Assembly (NCBI GenBank): GCA_947497755.1
Contig: CANMHT010000002.1
Location: 310,001-374,000 of the forward strand
Direction of reading: 5' to 3'
Length of the DNA stretch: 64,000 nucleotides
Origin: an uncultured Polaribacter sp.
GTDB taxonomy: Bacteria; Bacteroidota; Bacteroidia; Flavobacteriales; Flavobacteriaceae
Of the stretch, positions 51,658-59,510 are shown one piece after another (position 1 is the stretch's first letter; every line of letters starts with the position of its first letter). The translations under genes were made by a program, and so were the position numbers. The notes under the pieces were generated by a model, which saw only the letters and a list, made by a program, of their open reading frames with translations, ran no database searches and had not been told where the DNA came from.

Positions 51658-52662
51658 ATGAATAAGTGGTTCGTTTTTCTTGGTTTAATTCTTAGTTGTA
51701 TTTCTTGTAAAGGGCAGCAACAGCAAAAGATTAACGGCATAAGTTTCGTAGCTTCTAATACTGCTATAAATGAAGAACATGTAAAACCTGTGTTGGAAGT
51801 AAATGGGAATTTTGTAGCCTTGATGCCTTTTGGTTTTATCAAAGACTTAAAAAATCCAAATGTACAGTATAGCGAGAAAAGACAATGGTTTGGGGAAACC
51901 AGAAAAGGACTAGAACATTATGCAAAGGAGTTTCAAAAGACCAAAGTAAAGATAATGGTGAAACCCCAAATTTGGGTTTGGAGAGGTGAATATACAGGCC
52001 TCATTGAAATGAATTCTGAAGCTGATTGGAAAACCTTAGAAGATTCGTATAGTACCTTTATTTTAGATTTTGCAGAAGTAGCCCAAAAAATCAATGCAGA
52101 TATTTTATGTATCGGCACAGAATTAGAAAAGTTTGTAGCTAAAAGACCTAAGTATTGGAGTCGTTTAATTGCAAAAATAAGAGCAATTTACAAAGGGAAA
52201 TTAACCTATGCAGCCAATTGGGATGAATTTAAAAGAGTGCCTTTTTGGAAGCAATTAGATTATATTGGAGTTGATGCATATTTTCCTTTGAGTGATCAAA
52301 AAACACCAACTATTGCTGAGTTTGAAAAAGGGTGGCAACCACATAAAAAAGAAATCAAAAGAATTCAGCAAGAACATAATAAACCTATTTTATTCACAGA
52401 ATATGGGTATAGAAGTGTTGATTTTAACGGGAAAAAACCTTGGGAATCGAACCGGATAAAAGGGAGTGTTAATTTATTAGCGCAAAAAAATGCTACACAA
52501 GCACTTTACAATCAATTTTGGAAAGAAGATTGGTTTGCAGGTGGATTTATTTGGAAATGGTTTACCAATCATACAAAGGTTGGCGGTGAAAATAACAATC
52601 GATTTACACCTCAAAACAAACCTGCTCAAGAATTAATAAAAGAATTATACGGTTTACACTAA
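51658..52662 (+). CDS. GH113-like secreted glycoside hydrolase (lipoprotein)
   Basis: 334 residues, lipoprotein signal with lipobox CISC (Cys18). The TIM-barrel sequence includes KTKVKIMVKPQIWVWRGEYTG, ADILCIGTELEKFV (probable acid/base Glu after the fourth strand), DYIGVDAYFPLSD and PILFTEYGYRSV (probable nucleophile Glu). This matches glycoside hydrolase family 113, known beta-mannanases, and related GTA-TIM proteins. Possibly degrades mannan; no PUL genes are near. Mannose specificity is inference. Confidence 0.78.
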   Translation: MNKWFVFLGLILSCISCKGQQQQKINGISFVASNTAINEEHVKPVLEVNGNFVALMPFGFIKDLKNPNVQYSEKRQWFGETRKGLEHYAKEFQKTKVKIMVKPQIWVWRGEYTGLIEMNSEADWKTLEDSYSTFILDFAEVAQKINADILCIGTELEKFVAKRPKYWSRLIAKIRAIYKGKLTYAANWDEFKRVPFWKQLDYIGVDAYFPLSDQKTPTIAEFEKGWQPHKKEIKRIQQEHNKPILFTEYGYRSVDFNGKKPWESNRIKGSVNLLAQKNATQALYNQFWKEDWFAGGFIWKWFTNHTKVGGENNNRFTPQNKPAQELIKELYGLH

Positions 52663-52733
52663 AACATGATAAATGTCGTTCTTTTTCAGAAGATTAGCTG
52701 GTAACTTTGTTTAAAACCAAAATTTATCACATC

Positions 52734-53567
52734 ATGAAAAAAATAATTGTACCTGTAGATTTTTCAACACATTCAGAATATGCATTAAAAGCAGCAGCAA
52801 AGCTAGCAAAGAAAAACAATGCCGAAATTTTAGCATTACATATGTTAGAAATTGGTGGTGTAACCATGTCAGAAAGTGCTATGCAACTTAAAGAAATGAC
52901 CATTTTTCATTTAAAGCTTGCAGAGAAGAATTTTAAAAGTTTTTTGAAGAAGGATTATTTAAAAGAACTAAAAGTAACTCCAGTTATAAAACATTTTAAA
53001 GTTTTTAGTGAGGTAAATACGGTAGCAGAAGAGCAAGGCGCAGATATGATTGTAATGGGATCTCATGGAAGTAGCGGGTTTAAAGAAATGCTTATTGGAT
53101 CAAATACAGAAAAAGTAGTAAGAAATGCAACGGTGCCTGTATTGGTAATAAAAAAAGAACAGCCAAGTTTAACTTTTGATGATATTGTTTTTGCCTTGGA
53201 TTTTTCTGAAGAAAGTATTGAAGCCTATCAAAGAGCAATAAAATTATTAGAAAGTATGGCTAATAATGTACATTTAGTACATATCAATACGCCATATAGC
53301 GATTTTATGAGCTCTGCAGAAATAGAAGGTAAAGTGGTTAATTTCTTGCAAAAAGCAGAAGGAAACTTAAATAAATTGAATACAATTAACTATGTTGCAG
53401 ATTATACCATAGAAAAGGGTATTTTTAATTTTAGTAATGTAGTTGGTGGTGATCTAATTGCAATGATTACCCATGGTAGAAAAGGTTTGGCGCATTATTT
53501 TACAGGAAGTGTTTCTGAAGATATCACCAATCATGCTACCTTGCCAGTGATGACATTTAAAATGTAA
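52734..53567 (+). CDS. Universal stress protein, tandem UspA domains
   Basis: 277 residues from ATG 52734. The first UspA domain (about 1-145) has MKKIIVPVDFSTHSEYALKAA and the ATP-binding-type segment DMIVMGSHGSSGFKEMLIGSNTEKVVRNATVPVLVI. The second (about 150-277) begins DIVFALDFSEESIEAYQRA and ends LIAMITHGRKGLAHYFTGSVSEDITNHATLPVMTFKM. A two-domain architecture is common in Bacteroidota. Role in stress survival presumed from the family only. Confidence 0.88.
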   Translation: MKKIIVPVDFSTHSEYALKAAAKLAKKNNAEILALHMLEIGGVTMSESAMQLKEMTIFHLKLAEKNFKSFLKKDYLKELKVTPVIKHFKVFSEVNTVAEEQGADMIVMGSHGSSGFKEMLIGSNTEKVVRNATVPVLVIKKEQPSLTFDDIVFALDFSEESIEAYQRAIKLLESMANNVHLVHINTPYSDFMSSAEIEGKVVNFLQKAEGNLNKLNTINYVADYTIEKGIFNFSNVVGGDLIAMITHGRKGLAHYFTGSVSEDITNHATLPVMTFKM

Positions 53568-53575
53568 TTAAATAG

Positions 53576-54310
53576 ATGATAAAAAGATTTTTTTGTGTAT
53601 TTGTTTTAGTAATAAGTATAGGATGTACTAAAGAAAAAGCGATTGTAAACCCTGCAAATTTACAGGAATATTTAAATATTAATTCTGGACTTATTGTAGA
53701 TGAGGTGATAGCTTGTGCTGCAAGTGATGAGTTTGATACTTCTAAATCTTATATATTTTATTATCCTGTGCCAGGAGCAACTGAAATTCAATATTTTGAA
53801 ACAGAAAATATTCAAGCAGATTCAAATGATTTTTCCAATTACACAAAAAAAGAATTACCTAAAGAAGGTGTTTTTAATGGTTATTTAGAACGATTTGTTA
53901 AAAATAGTACACAAGAAGTTTGGGCGATGGTTACTTACAAAACCAATGGGAAAATACACAAGTCTAATCCTATTAAACTGAAACATCAGACCAAACCAAC
54001 TGAATGGACTACCAATGTAAGTATAGATTTAACAGAAAAGACCTCGCCAAAGTTTTCTTGGAATGATGGTGCTGTAAAAGAAAATGCAATCTATTTTCAA
54101 GTAGTTACAGATCAAAATAATGATTTACTTTCTGGAACATATACTTATGATAAATGGTTTCAGTATTACGAATTAGGTAATGTTGTGTTGAATGTTACAA
54201 GAGAGACTCCGCCAGATTTAATCCTTGGAAATGAATATAATTTTGTAATGATGGGTGTAAGTTTAGATAATTGGGTAAATTTGGTTATCATAAACAAGTT
54301 TACACCTTAA
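53576..54310 (+). CDS. Lipoprotein of unknown function
   Basis: 244 residues with lipobox ISIGC (Cys17). The mature part is rich in beta strands (YIFYYPVPGATEIQYFE, EVWAMVTYKTNGKIHKSNP, ENAIYFQVVTDQNNDLLSGTY), suggestive of fibronectin-like domains. It follows the universal stress gene by 8 bp and precedes the BamA-like gene by 2 bp, so likely cotranscribed with the latter. No family recognised. Confidence 0.6.
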   Translation: MIKRFFCVFVLVISIGCTKEKAIVNPANLQEYLNINSGLIVDEVIACAASDEFDTSKSYIFYYPVPGATEIQYFETENIQADSNDFSNYTKKELPKEGVFNGYLERFVKNSTQEVWAMVTYKTNGKIHKSNPIKLKHQTKPTEWTTNVSIDLTEKTSPKFSWNDGAVKENAIYFQVVTDQNNDLLSGTYTYDKWFQYYELGNVVLNVTRETPPDLILGNEYNFVMMGVSLDNWVNLVIINKFTP

Positions 54311-54312
54311 TA

Positions 54313-55578
54313 ATGAAACAACTATTTCTATCTGTTCTTCTTGTGTTATCTTGCTGTTTTGCAAGTTATGGACAAGAAAAAACAATAGTTTCCATTCAAA
54401 TCAACGGACTAAAAAAAACGAAACCTTCTTTTGTTAAATCATTTTTTAAAACTAAAGTTACAGCAACATTAGATTCTACTATTTTAGAAAAAGATATCAT
54501 TAGATTAAAGAGGTTGCCTTCAATTTCTCATGCTTATTATAAGATCAAAACTACTGATGATGGGAGTTATGAGGTCAATTATTTTTTAGAAGAAAATAGA
54601 ACCTTAATTCCGGTTGTAAATTTTTGGACTACAACCAATAAGCAATTTGCTTATAAGTTAGGTTTGTATGAATATAATTTTTTAGGGAAAAATATAGCTG
54701 TTGGAGGATATTATCAAAACAACGGGTATCATTCGTATGAACTTAATTTTAGAGCTCCTTATTTGTTTTCGAATAAATGGGGAATGTCTGTAAATCATTT
54801 GAATTGGACCAGTGAAGAGCCGCTATACTTTAATGCAGGATCTGCTAATTATAAGTACCAAAACATTTCTTTTGAAACCATGTTATTGTACGAAGCCAAT
54901 CTTCGTAATAATTTTGAGTTAGGAGTTAATTTTTTTAAAGAAATATACAATTACAAATCTGGAATAACGGGTGCTGGAATTCCGCAAGAGCTCAATGTAA
55001 ATAAACTCCTATTTAAGTTTGTGTATACTTATAATGATTTGGATTATCATTATCAATATGTAAGTGGGTATAAGAGTCAGTTTTTTGCACAAATGGTTAC
55101 TACAGAAAATCAGCATCAAGATAACTTTTTTATTGCTTGGAATGATTTCTTTTATTTTAGAAGAATGGGGCCAAAAGGGAACTGGGCCAATCGTTTAAGA
55201 GTAGGATTGTCTACTAATAATGAGAGTCCGTTTGCACCATTTGCCTTAGATAATAATGTGAATTTACGTGGCGTTGGTATTTTGGTTGATAGAGGAACAG
55301 GAAGTATTGTATATAACACAGAATACAGGTATACTATTTTTGAAAAAGGATCTTTTATATTGCAAAGTAATGTGTTTTCTGATATTGGAACTTGGAGAAC
55401 TCCAGGAGGAGGTTTTAGTGATTTTTTAAAATCTAAAAATATTCGAGTATTTTCTGGAGTTGGACTTCGAGTAATCAACAAAAAAATATTCAATGCTATT
55501 TTTAGAATCGATTATGGATACGAACTAACAAAAGGAAAATCTAAAGGTTTGGTTTTTGGAATTGGGCAGTATTTTTAG
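54313..55578 (+). CDS. Outer-membrane protein of BamA/D15-like type
   Basis: 421 residues from ATG 54313, signal peptide ending ASYGQ. A POTRA-like segment at residues about 20-90 (IVSIQINGLKKTKPSFVKSFFKT, ending YEVNYFLEENRTLIPVVNFW) precedes a beta barrel of roughly 12-16 strands (LGLYEYNFLGKNIAVGGYYQ; LRGVGILVDRGTGSIVYNTEYRYTIF). The C-terminal KGLVFGIGQYF ends in Phe as barrels do. A short relative of BamA and TamA, perhaps involved in export of small surface proteins. Confidence 0.78.
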   Translation: MKQLFLSVLLVLSCCFASYGQEKTIVSIQINGLKKTKPSFVKSFFKTKVTATLDSTILEKDIIRLKRLPSISHAYYKIKTTDDGSYEVNYFLEENRTLIPVVNFWTTTNKQFAYKLGLYEYNFLGKNIAVGGYYQNNGYHSYELNFRAPYLFSNKWGMSVNHLNWTSEEPLYFNAGSANYKYQNISFETMLLYEANLRNNFELGVNFFKEIYNYKSGITGAGIPQELNVNKLLFKFVYTYNDLDYHYQYVSGYKSQFFAQMVTTENQHQDNFFIAWNDFFYFRRMGPKGNWANRLRVGLSTNNESPFAPFALDNNVNLRGVGILVDRGTGSIVYNTEYRYTIFEKGSFILQSNVFSDIGTWRTPGGGFSDFLKSKNIRVFSGVGLRVINKKIFNAIFRIDYGYELTKGKSKGLVFGIGQYF

Positions 55579-55600
55579 TGGATATTATTCTTTTTCTTTT

Positions 55601-55625
55601 TAATTTTGTGTTTACACTACACAAA
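55601..55625 (+). promoter_or_regulatory. nrtR promoter -7 box with overlapping NrtR operator
   Basis: -7 box TAATTTTG (55601-55608) fits TANNTTTG. The 21-bp dyad TTTGTGT-TTACACT-ACACAAA (55605-55625) starts with the same TTTG and ends one base before the ATG region of nrtR. Both half-sites are perfect complements. The repeated finding of this dyad at the operon and NAMPT promoters supports autoregulation. Confidence 0.75.
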
Positions 55626-55626
55626 C

Positions 55627-56319
55627 ATGAGTTATAATCAAAATATCAAAGTTGCAGTTGATGCAGTAGTTTTTGGATATGAATCCAAAAAAAACCTATC
55701 TATTTTATTAATAAAAAGAGGAGTAGAACCCTATAAAAATTCTTGGGCATTACCTGGTGGATTAGTCTTGGAGAATGAATCTTTAGAAAATGCTGTACAA
55801 CGTGAACTATTAGAAGAAACAGGAGTACAGATAGATTATTTAGAACAACTTTACTCTTTTGGTAAACCTGGAAGAGATCCTAGAAATAGGGTTGTTTCAA
55901 TTAGTTACTTTGGTTTGGTTAGACCTTATCATTTTACTATTAAAGCAGATACTGATGCAGATGAAGTAAAATGGTTTCCTTTAGATGAAATACCAGATTT
56001 AGCTTTTGATCATCATGAAATTTTAAAGATGGCAAAAGAGAGATTAAAAGCAAAACTGTTATATCAACCAATTGGATTTGATTTGCTAAGTAAAGAATTT
56101 CCATTCTCAGACTTGGAGCATTTATATACAACAATTTTAGAAAGTAATATTGATAGAAGAAACTTTAGAAAAAAGATTTTAAGCTATGGGATTGTTGAAG
56201 AAACCAATAAAATTGCTCAATTTGGAACAGGTCGACCAGCTAAGCTATTTAAGTTTAATAAGACTAAATATGATAGTCTAATTAAGAAAGGTTTCCATTT
56301 TGAAATAAAGTTTGCGTAA
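55627..56319 (+). CDS. nrtR: NrtR-type Nudix transcriptional regulator
   Basis: 230 residues from ATG 55627. The N-terminal Nudix domain has VAVDAVVFGYESKKNLSILLIKRG, the Nudix box around GGLVLENESLENAVQRELLEETG, then GRDPRNRVVSISYFGLV. The C-terminal winged helix includes LYTTILESNIDRRNFRKKILSYGIVE and GTGRPAKLFKFNK. This two-domain layout is NrtR, the ADP-ribose/NAD-sensing repressor of NAD synthesis genes. Placed at the head of a NAD-salvage locus whose promoters carry the dyad, so this is likely its regulon. Catalytic Nudix residues REL-LEETG are mostly kept, so residual hydrolase activity is possible. Confidence 0.88.
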   Translation: MSYNQNIKVAVDAVVFGYESKKNLSILLIKRGVEPYKNSWALPGGLVLENESLENAVQRELLEETGVQIDYLEQLYSFGKPGRDPRNRVVSISYFGLVRPYHFTIKADTDADEVKWFPLDEIPDLAFDHHEILKMAKERLKAKLLYQPIGFDLLSKEFPFSDLEHLYTTILESNIDRRNFRKKILSYGIVEETNKIAQFGTGRPAKLFKFNKTKYDSLIKKGFHFEIKFA

Positions 56320-56332
56320 AAAAAAACGCTAA
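56311..56332. promoter_or_regulatory. Imperfect NrtR-type dyad at the nrtR 3' end
   Basis: TTTGCGT (56311-56317), 8-base A spacer and ACGCTAA (56326-56332). One spacer base too long and one mismatch compared with the other sites. It overlaps the nrtR stop codon (56317-56319), about 50 bp upstream of the true operator. May be a weak second site or chance. Confidence 0.3.
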
Positions 56333-56337
56333 ATATT

Positions 56338-56384
56338 TTTGTGAACTCTAATTATCTTATATATTTGCGTAAAAAAAACACAAA
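56338..56384 (+). promoter_or_regulatory. Operon promoter with overlapping NrtR operator
   Basis: TTTG (56338-56341), 18-bp spacer, TATATTTG (56360-56367). The operator TTTGCGT-AAAAAAA-ACACAAA (56364-56384) begins with the TTTG of the -7 box and ends at the first base of the ATG of the PRPP-synthetase-like gene. A bound repressor would cover the promoter, start point and translation start. Leader of only about ten bases. Confidence 0.75.
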
Positions 56385-57214
56385 TGTATTTAAACTTAGA
56401 TAATAGCTTTACGCCTTTTGGAGAAGAAAATAATGTTTTTTATACCTCATTCAACTTTACAGGTGGAGAACCTCATATAAAGATTGATAGCGATTTAAAA
56501 GGAATTAATGAAGTTACTATAACTACAAGAGTAACTTCATTCAATGACTTTGGGTTATTATTATGCGCGATTGATGCATTGAAAAGAATAAATGTTGATA
56601 AAATCAATTTATTTCTACCATATTTTCCAGGAGCAAGACAAGATAGATTAATGAACTATGGAGAGCCATTAACAGTAAAACTATATGCTGATATTTTAAA
56701 TAATCTTAAATTAAGTCAAGTAATAGTTTTCGATCCGCACTCAGAAGTAACACCAGCTGTTATTAATAATTGTAAAATAATCTCAAATCATCTCTTTATA
56801 AAGGAAGTGTTTGATCGAATAGCAAAAGAAACACTTTTAGTGTCACCAGATGGAGGTGCATTAAAAAAAATATATAAAGTATCGGAGTTTTTAGGAGGAA
56901 TAGAAGTTATAGAGTGTTCTAAGAAACGAAATGTAAAGAATGGAAAACTAGAAGGGTTTAAAGTGTATGCTGAAGATTTAAAAGGAAAGGACTGTATTAT
57001 TGTTGATGATATTTGTGATGGAGGAGGAACTTTTATTGGATTGGCAAAAGAGCTAAAAAGTAAAAATGTAGGAAATCTATATTTAGCAGTTAGTCACGGA
57101 ATATTTAGTAAAGGACTAGAAGATTTAAACAAGTATTATGAAAGAATATTTGTTACTAATAGTTTTAAAGATATGGATGGAGTGGAGTTAGTTAATTTAA
57201 AAGAACTAATATAA
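56384..57214 (+). CDS. PRPP-synthetase-family protein, short form (possible ADPR-pyrophosphate synthetase)
   Basis: 276 residues versus about 310 for housekeeping Prs. The type I fold is preserved: [23 protein letters not shown] (ATP loop, PGARQDR), [28 protein letters not shown] (VxPDxGG) and the ribose-phosphate loop [16 protein letters not shown]. That last loop reads DxCDGGGT instead of the usual D-T-G-G-T. Likely transfers pyrophosphate from ATP either to ribose-5-phosphate or, as in phage NARP1 pathways, to ADP-ribose. It lies 5 bp before the first macro-domain gene and is under the NrtR operator. The housekeeping prs is presumably elsewhere. Confidence 0.8.
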   Translation: MYLNLDNSFTPFGEENNVFYTSFNFTGGEPHIKIDSDLKGINEVTITTRVTSFNDFGLLLCAIDALKRINVDKINLFLPYFPGARQDRLMNYGEPLTVKLYADILNNLKLSQVIVFDPHSEVTPAVINNCKIISNHLFIKEVFDRIAKETLLVSPDGGALKKIYKVSEFLGGIEVIECSKKRNVKNGKLEGFKVYAEDLKGKDCIIVDDICDGGGTFIGLAKELKSKNVGNLYLAVSHGIFSKGLEDLNKYYERIFVTNSFKDMDGVELVNLKELI

Positions 57215-57219
57215 TTAAA

Positions 57220-57729
57220 ATGAAGATTGAAGTAACTTATGGTGATATTACTAAAGTAAAAGTTGATGCAATAGTTAATGCAGCAAATACTTCTCTTTTG
57301 GGAGGTAGTGGTGTTGATGGAGCAATTCATAGAACTGGTGGAAAAGCAATTTTAAATGAATGCCAAGAAATAAGGAATAAACAAGGGAAATGCAAAGTAG
57401 GAGAATCTGTAATTACAACAGCAGGTAATTTACCAGCAAAAAAAATTATTCATACAGTAGGTCCAGTTTATACAAGAGAAGAAAATGCTGAAAAAGAAAA
57501 TAAGTTGTTAGCTAATTGCTATAAGAACAGTTTAAACTTAGCAAATGAATATAATTTTAAATCAATTGCTTTTCCAAATATTAGTACAGGTATTTATCGT
57601 TTTCCAAAACTAAAAGCTGCAGAAATAGCTATAAAAACTGTTCTTGAAAATGCTACTTTAGATAAGGTGATTTTTGTGTGTTTTGATAAAGAGAATTATA
57701 AGATATATAAAACAATTTTAGATGAGTAA
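57220..57729 (+). CDS. Macro domain protein, MacroD/YmdB type
   Basis: 169 residues, a single macro domain. The ADP-ribose-binding features are [16 protein letters not shown] (catalytic Asn), [11 protein letters not shown] with Asp, and the loop [20 protein letters not shown]. MacroD/YmdB enzymes remove O-acetyl or protein-linked ADP-ribose and release free ADP-ribose. Cotranscribed with the Prs-like gene and overlapping the next gene by 8 bp. Likely clears ADP-ribose adducts in the NAD turnover cycle. Confidence 0.88.
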   Translation: MKIEVTYGDITKVKVDAIVNAANTSLLGGSGVDGAIHRTGGKAILNECQEIRNKQGKCKVGESVITTAGNLPAKKIIHTVGPVYTREENAEKENKLLANCYKNSLNLANEYNFKSIAFPNISTGIYRFPKLKAAEIAIKTVLENATLDKVIFVCFDKENYKIYKTILDE

Positions 57730-57934
57730 TTTACTAGAAAAGGTATCAGAGGAAATTCATATTATCTGGATGTGTTGGGCTAAAGATTTATTAGAAAATG
57801 AAGAAATTTCTGATAATCGTAGAAAAAGATGGGAAGAAGAATGCTTTAAACCTTATATAAACTTATCAACTCAAATGAAAGAGTTGGATAGAAAATTTGC
57901 TAGAAGAATATTAAAGATTGTAGAAAATGGATAG
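57722..57934 (+). CDS. Small RyR-domain-like protein
   Basis: 70 residues. The motif chain E-I-H-x2-W near the start, W at position 19, [33 protein letters not shown] resembles the ryanodine-receptor RyR repeat and a set of small phage proteins with the pattern IHxxW...PYxxLsxxxKexDRxxA. Function of such proteins is unknown; they often sit near NAD-related genes in phages. Overlaps both the upstream macro gene (8 bp) and downstream macro gene (8 bp), the latter in the pattern ATGGATAG. This indicates a tightly coupled module. Confidence 0.65.
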   Translation: MSNLLEKVSEEIHIIWMCWAKDLLENEEISDNRRKRWEEECFKPYINLSTQMKELDRKFARRILKIVENG

Positions 57935-58406
57935 TATTAAATATTTAGAAGGAGATGCTACTAAACCAATAGGAGTTGGAAATAAAATTATTGTACATGT
58001 ATGTAATGATATTGGTGGTTGGGGAAAAGGCTTTGTATTAGCAATTTCAAATCACTGGAAACTTCCTGAATTAAGATATCGAGAATGGTATAATAAAAAA
58101 GAGAATTTTACTTTAGGAGAAGTTCAATTTGTCAATGTTGAAGCAGATTTATGGGTTGCAAATTTAATTGGTCAACATAAAATAAGAAAGAACAATTTAG
58201 GTGAACCTCCGATTAGATATGAAGCAATTGAAAAAGGAATGAAAAAAATAGTGAAAACGGCAATAGAAATTAATGCTTCTGTGCACATGCCTAGAATTGG
58301 TTGTGGCTTAGCAGGAGGGAGATGGGATAAAATAGAGTCAATAATCACAAAAACATTAATAGAAAATAAGATCAAAACGTTTGTTTATGATTATGTAAAT
58401 AAATAA
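57927..58406 (+). CDS. Macro domain protein, ADP-ribose-1''-phosphate processing type
   Basis: 159 residues. GDATKPIGVGNKIIVHVCNDIGGWGKGFVLAIS and the acidic/aromatic segment LRYREWYNKKE match macro domains of the Poa1p/Appr-1''-p phosphatase type rather than MacroD. MPRIGCGLAGGRWDKIE is the family loop (GIGCGLAGG). Predicted to dephosphorylate ADP-ribose-1''-phosphate. This fits the neighbour Tpt1, whose reaction releases ADP-ribose-1'',2''-cyclic phosphate. Confidence 0.82.
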   Translation: MDSIKYLEGDATKPIGVGNKIIVHVCNDIGGWGKGFVLAISNHWKLPELRYREWYNKKENFTLGEVQFVNVEADLWVANLIGQHKIRKNNLGEPPIRYEAIEKGMKKIVKTAIEINASVHMPRIGCGLAGGRWDKIESIITKTLIENKIKTFVYDYVNK

Positions 58407-58409
58407 GAA

Positions 58410-58955
58410 ATGAGTGAAAAAGATAAAAAAAGAATTAGTAAGTTTTTAAGTTTAGTTTTAAGACACAAACCAGAATATATACAGATAAGTTTAGATAAAA
58501 ATGGTTGGGTAAATATTACGGAACTACTTGAAAAATCAAAAATTAAAAATATTTATTTCTCTAAAGAAGAATTAATAGAAATTGTAAAAACAAATGATAA
58601 ACAGCGATTTGCTTTAAATGAAAACAATACAATGATTAGAGCAAATCAAGGGCATTCAGTAAAAAATGTTGATTTAGAATTGTTAAAAATCAAACCCCCA
58701 ACATTTCTTTATCATGGTACTGTAGAATCATTTATTGATTCAATTAATGCAGAAGGTTTGTTAAAAAAAACTAGACAACATGTTCATTTAAGTAATGACA
58801 TTTCTACAGCAAAAATAGTGGCCAGTAGAAGAGGGAAGCCAATTGTGTTAACCATTAAATCTGAAGAAATGTACATGGAGGGATATACTTTTTTTAAATC
58901 AGAAAACAATGTTTGGCTAACTGAATCTGTGCCACCTAAATTTATTATAAAATAA
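58410..58955 (+). CDS. kptA: RNA 2'-phosphotransferase, Tpt1/KptA family
   Basis: 181 residues. The catalytic tetrad is visible: R18 and H19 (LVLRHKP), R66 (DKQRF) and R140 (ASRRGKP). FLYHGT, with the NAD-binding HGT, and VHLSND are conserved. Tpt1 removes the 2'-phosphate left by certain RNA ligases, using NAD+, and releases nicotinamide and ADP-ribose-1'',2''-cyclic phosphate. In bacteria without such ligases its role is unclear. Here it shares an operon with macro domains and NAD salvage genes. Length and motifs indicate an intact enzyme. Confidence 0.9.
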   Translation: MSEKDKKRISKFLSLVLRHKPEYIQISLDKNGWVNITELLEKSKIKNIYFSKEELIEIVKTNDKQRFALNENNTMIRANQGHSVKNVDLELLKIKPPTFLYHGTVESFIDSINAEGLLKKTRQHVHLSNDISTAKIVASRRGKPIVLTIKSEEMYMEGYTFFKSENNVWLTESVPPKFIIK

Positions 58956-58957
58956 TA

Positions 58958-59508
58958 ATGATGAAAAAGATTATACTTAATCCTGAGATATTTTTAATTG
59001 AAAATTTCTTTTCTGATGAAGAATGCAATCGATTTTTAAAACAATTCGAGAACCAAAAGTTTGAAGAAGCAAAAATCAATATTAATGGATCTCAAATTAT
59101 GAATAAAAGAGTTAGAAATAATGATAGAATCCTTTTTTTTGATGAAGACCTTGCAGTTAATTTATGGGGAAAAATAAAAGAATTTATACCTAAGAAGTTG
59201 GGAGTTTATAATGCTATTGGTTTAAATGAGATGTTTAGAGTTTACAAATATTCTAAAGGACAACGATTTAAAATGCATATAGATGGATCTTATAAGAGAA
59301 ATGAAAATGAGTGTAGTTTTTTCTCTTTTTTAATTTACTTAAATGAAAATTTTGAAGGAGGAGAAACAGAGTTTAGGAGAATAACGACTGTAAAACCCAA
59401 AAGGGAATGGCACTGGTTTTTCGTCATAAAAATAAGCATGAAGGAAAAGAAGTAAATTCGGGTATTAAGTATGTTTTGAGAACAGATATAATGTTTAAAA
59501 TGAATTAA
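58958..59508 (+). pseudogene. 2OG-Fe(II) oxygenase (prolyl-hydroxylase-like), frameshifted near the 3' end
   Basis: The reading frame from 58958 stops at 59455 after an atypical tail (REWHWFFVIKISMKEKK). The next frame, from about 59403, gives KGMALVFRHKNKHEGKEVN and then GIKYVLRTDIMF before a stop at 59508. That is the normal end of this family with the distal iron His and the 2OG-binding Arg. The proximal motif is HID (107-109). One A missing from the A4 run at 59399-59402 explains the shift (CCCAAAAGGG expected as CCCAAAAAGGG). A sequencing error is possible. The neighbours are coupled, so the ancestral product was probably part of the operon. Confidence 0.75.
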
Positions 59509-59510
59509 TA

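Noticed and set aside
59395..59410. Programmed -1 frameshifting in the oxygenase gene
   Set aside because: The -1 direction is right, but CCCAAAAGGG does not fit a X-XXY-YYZ slippery heptamer in the zero frame, and no strong downstream stem was seen. A one-base indel is simpler.
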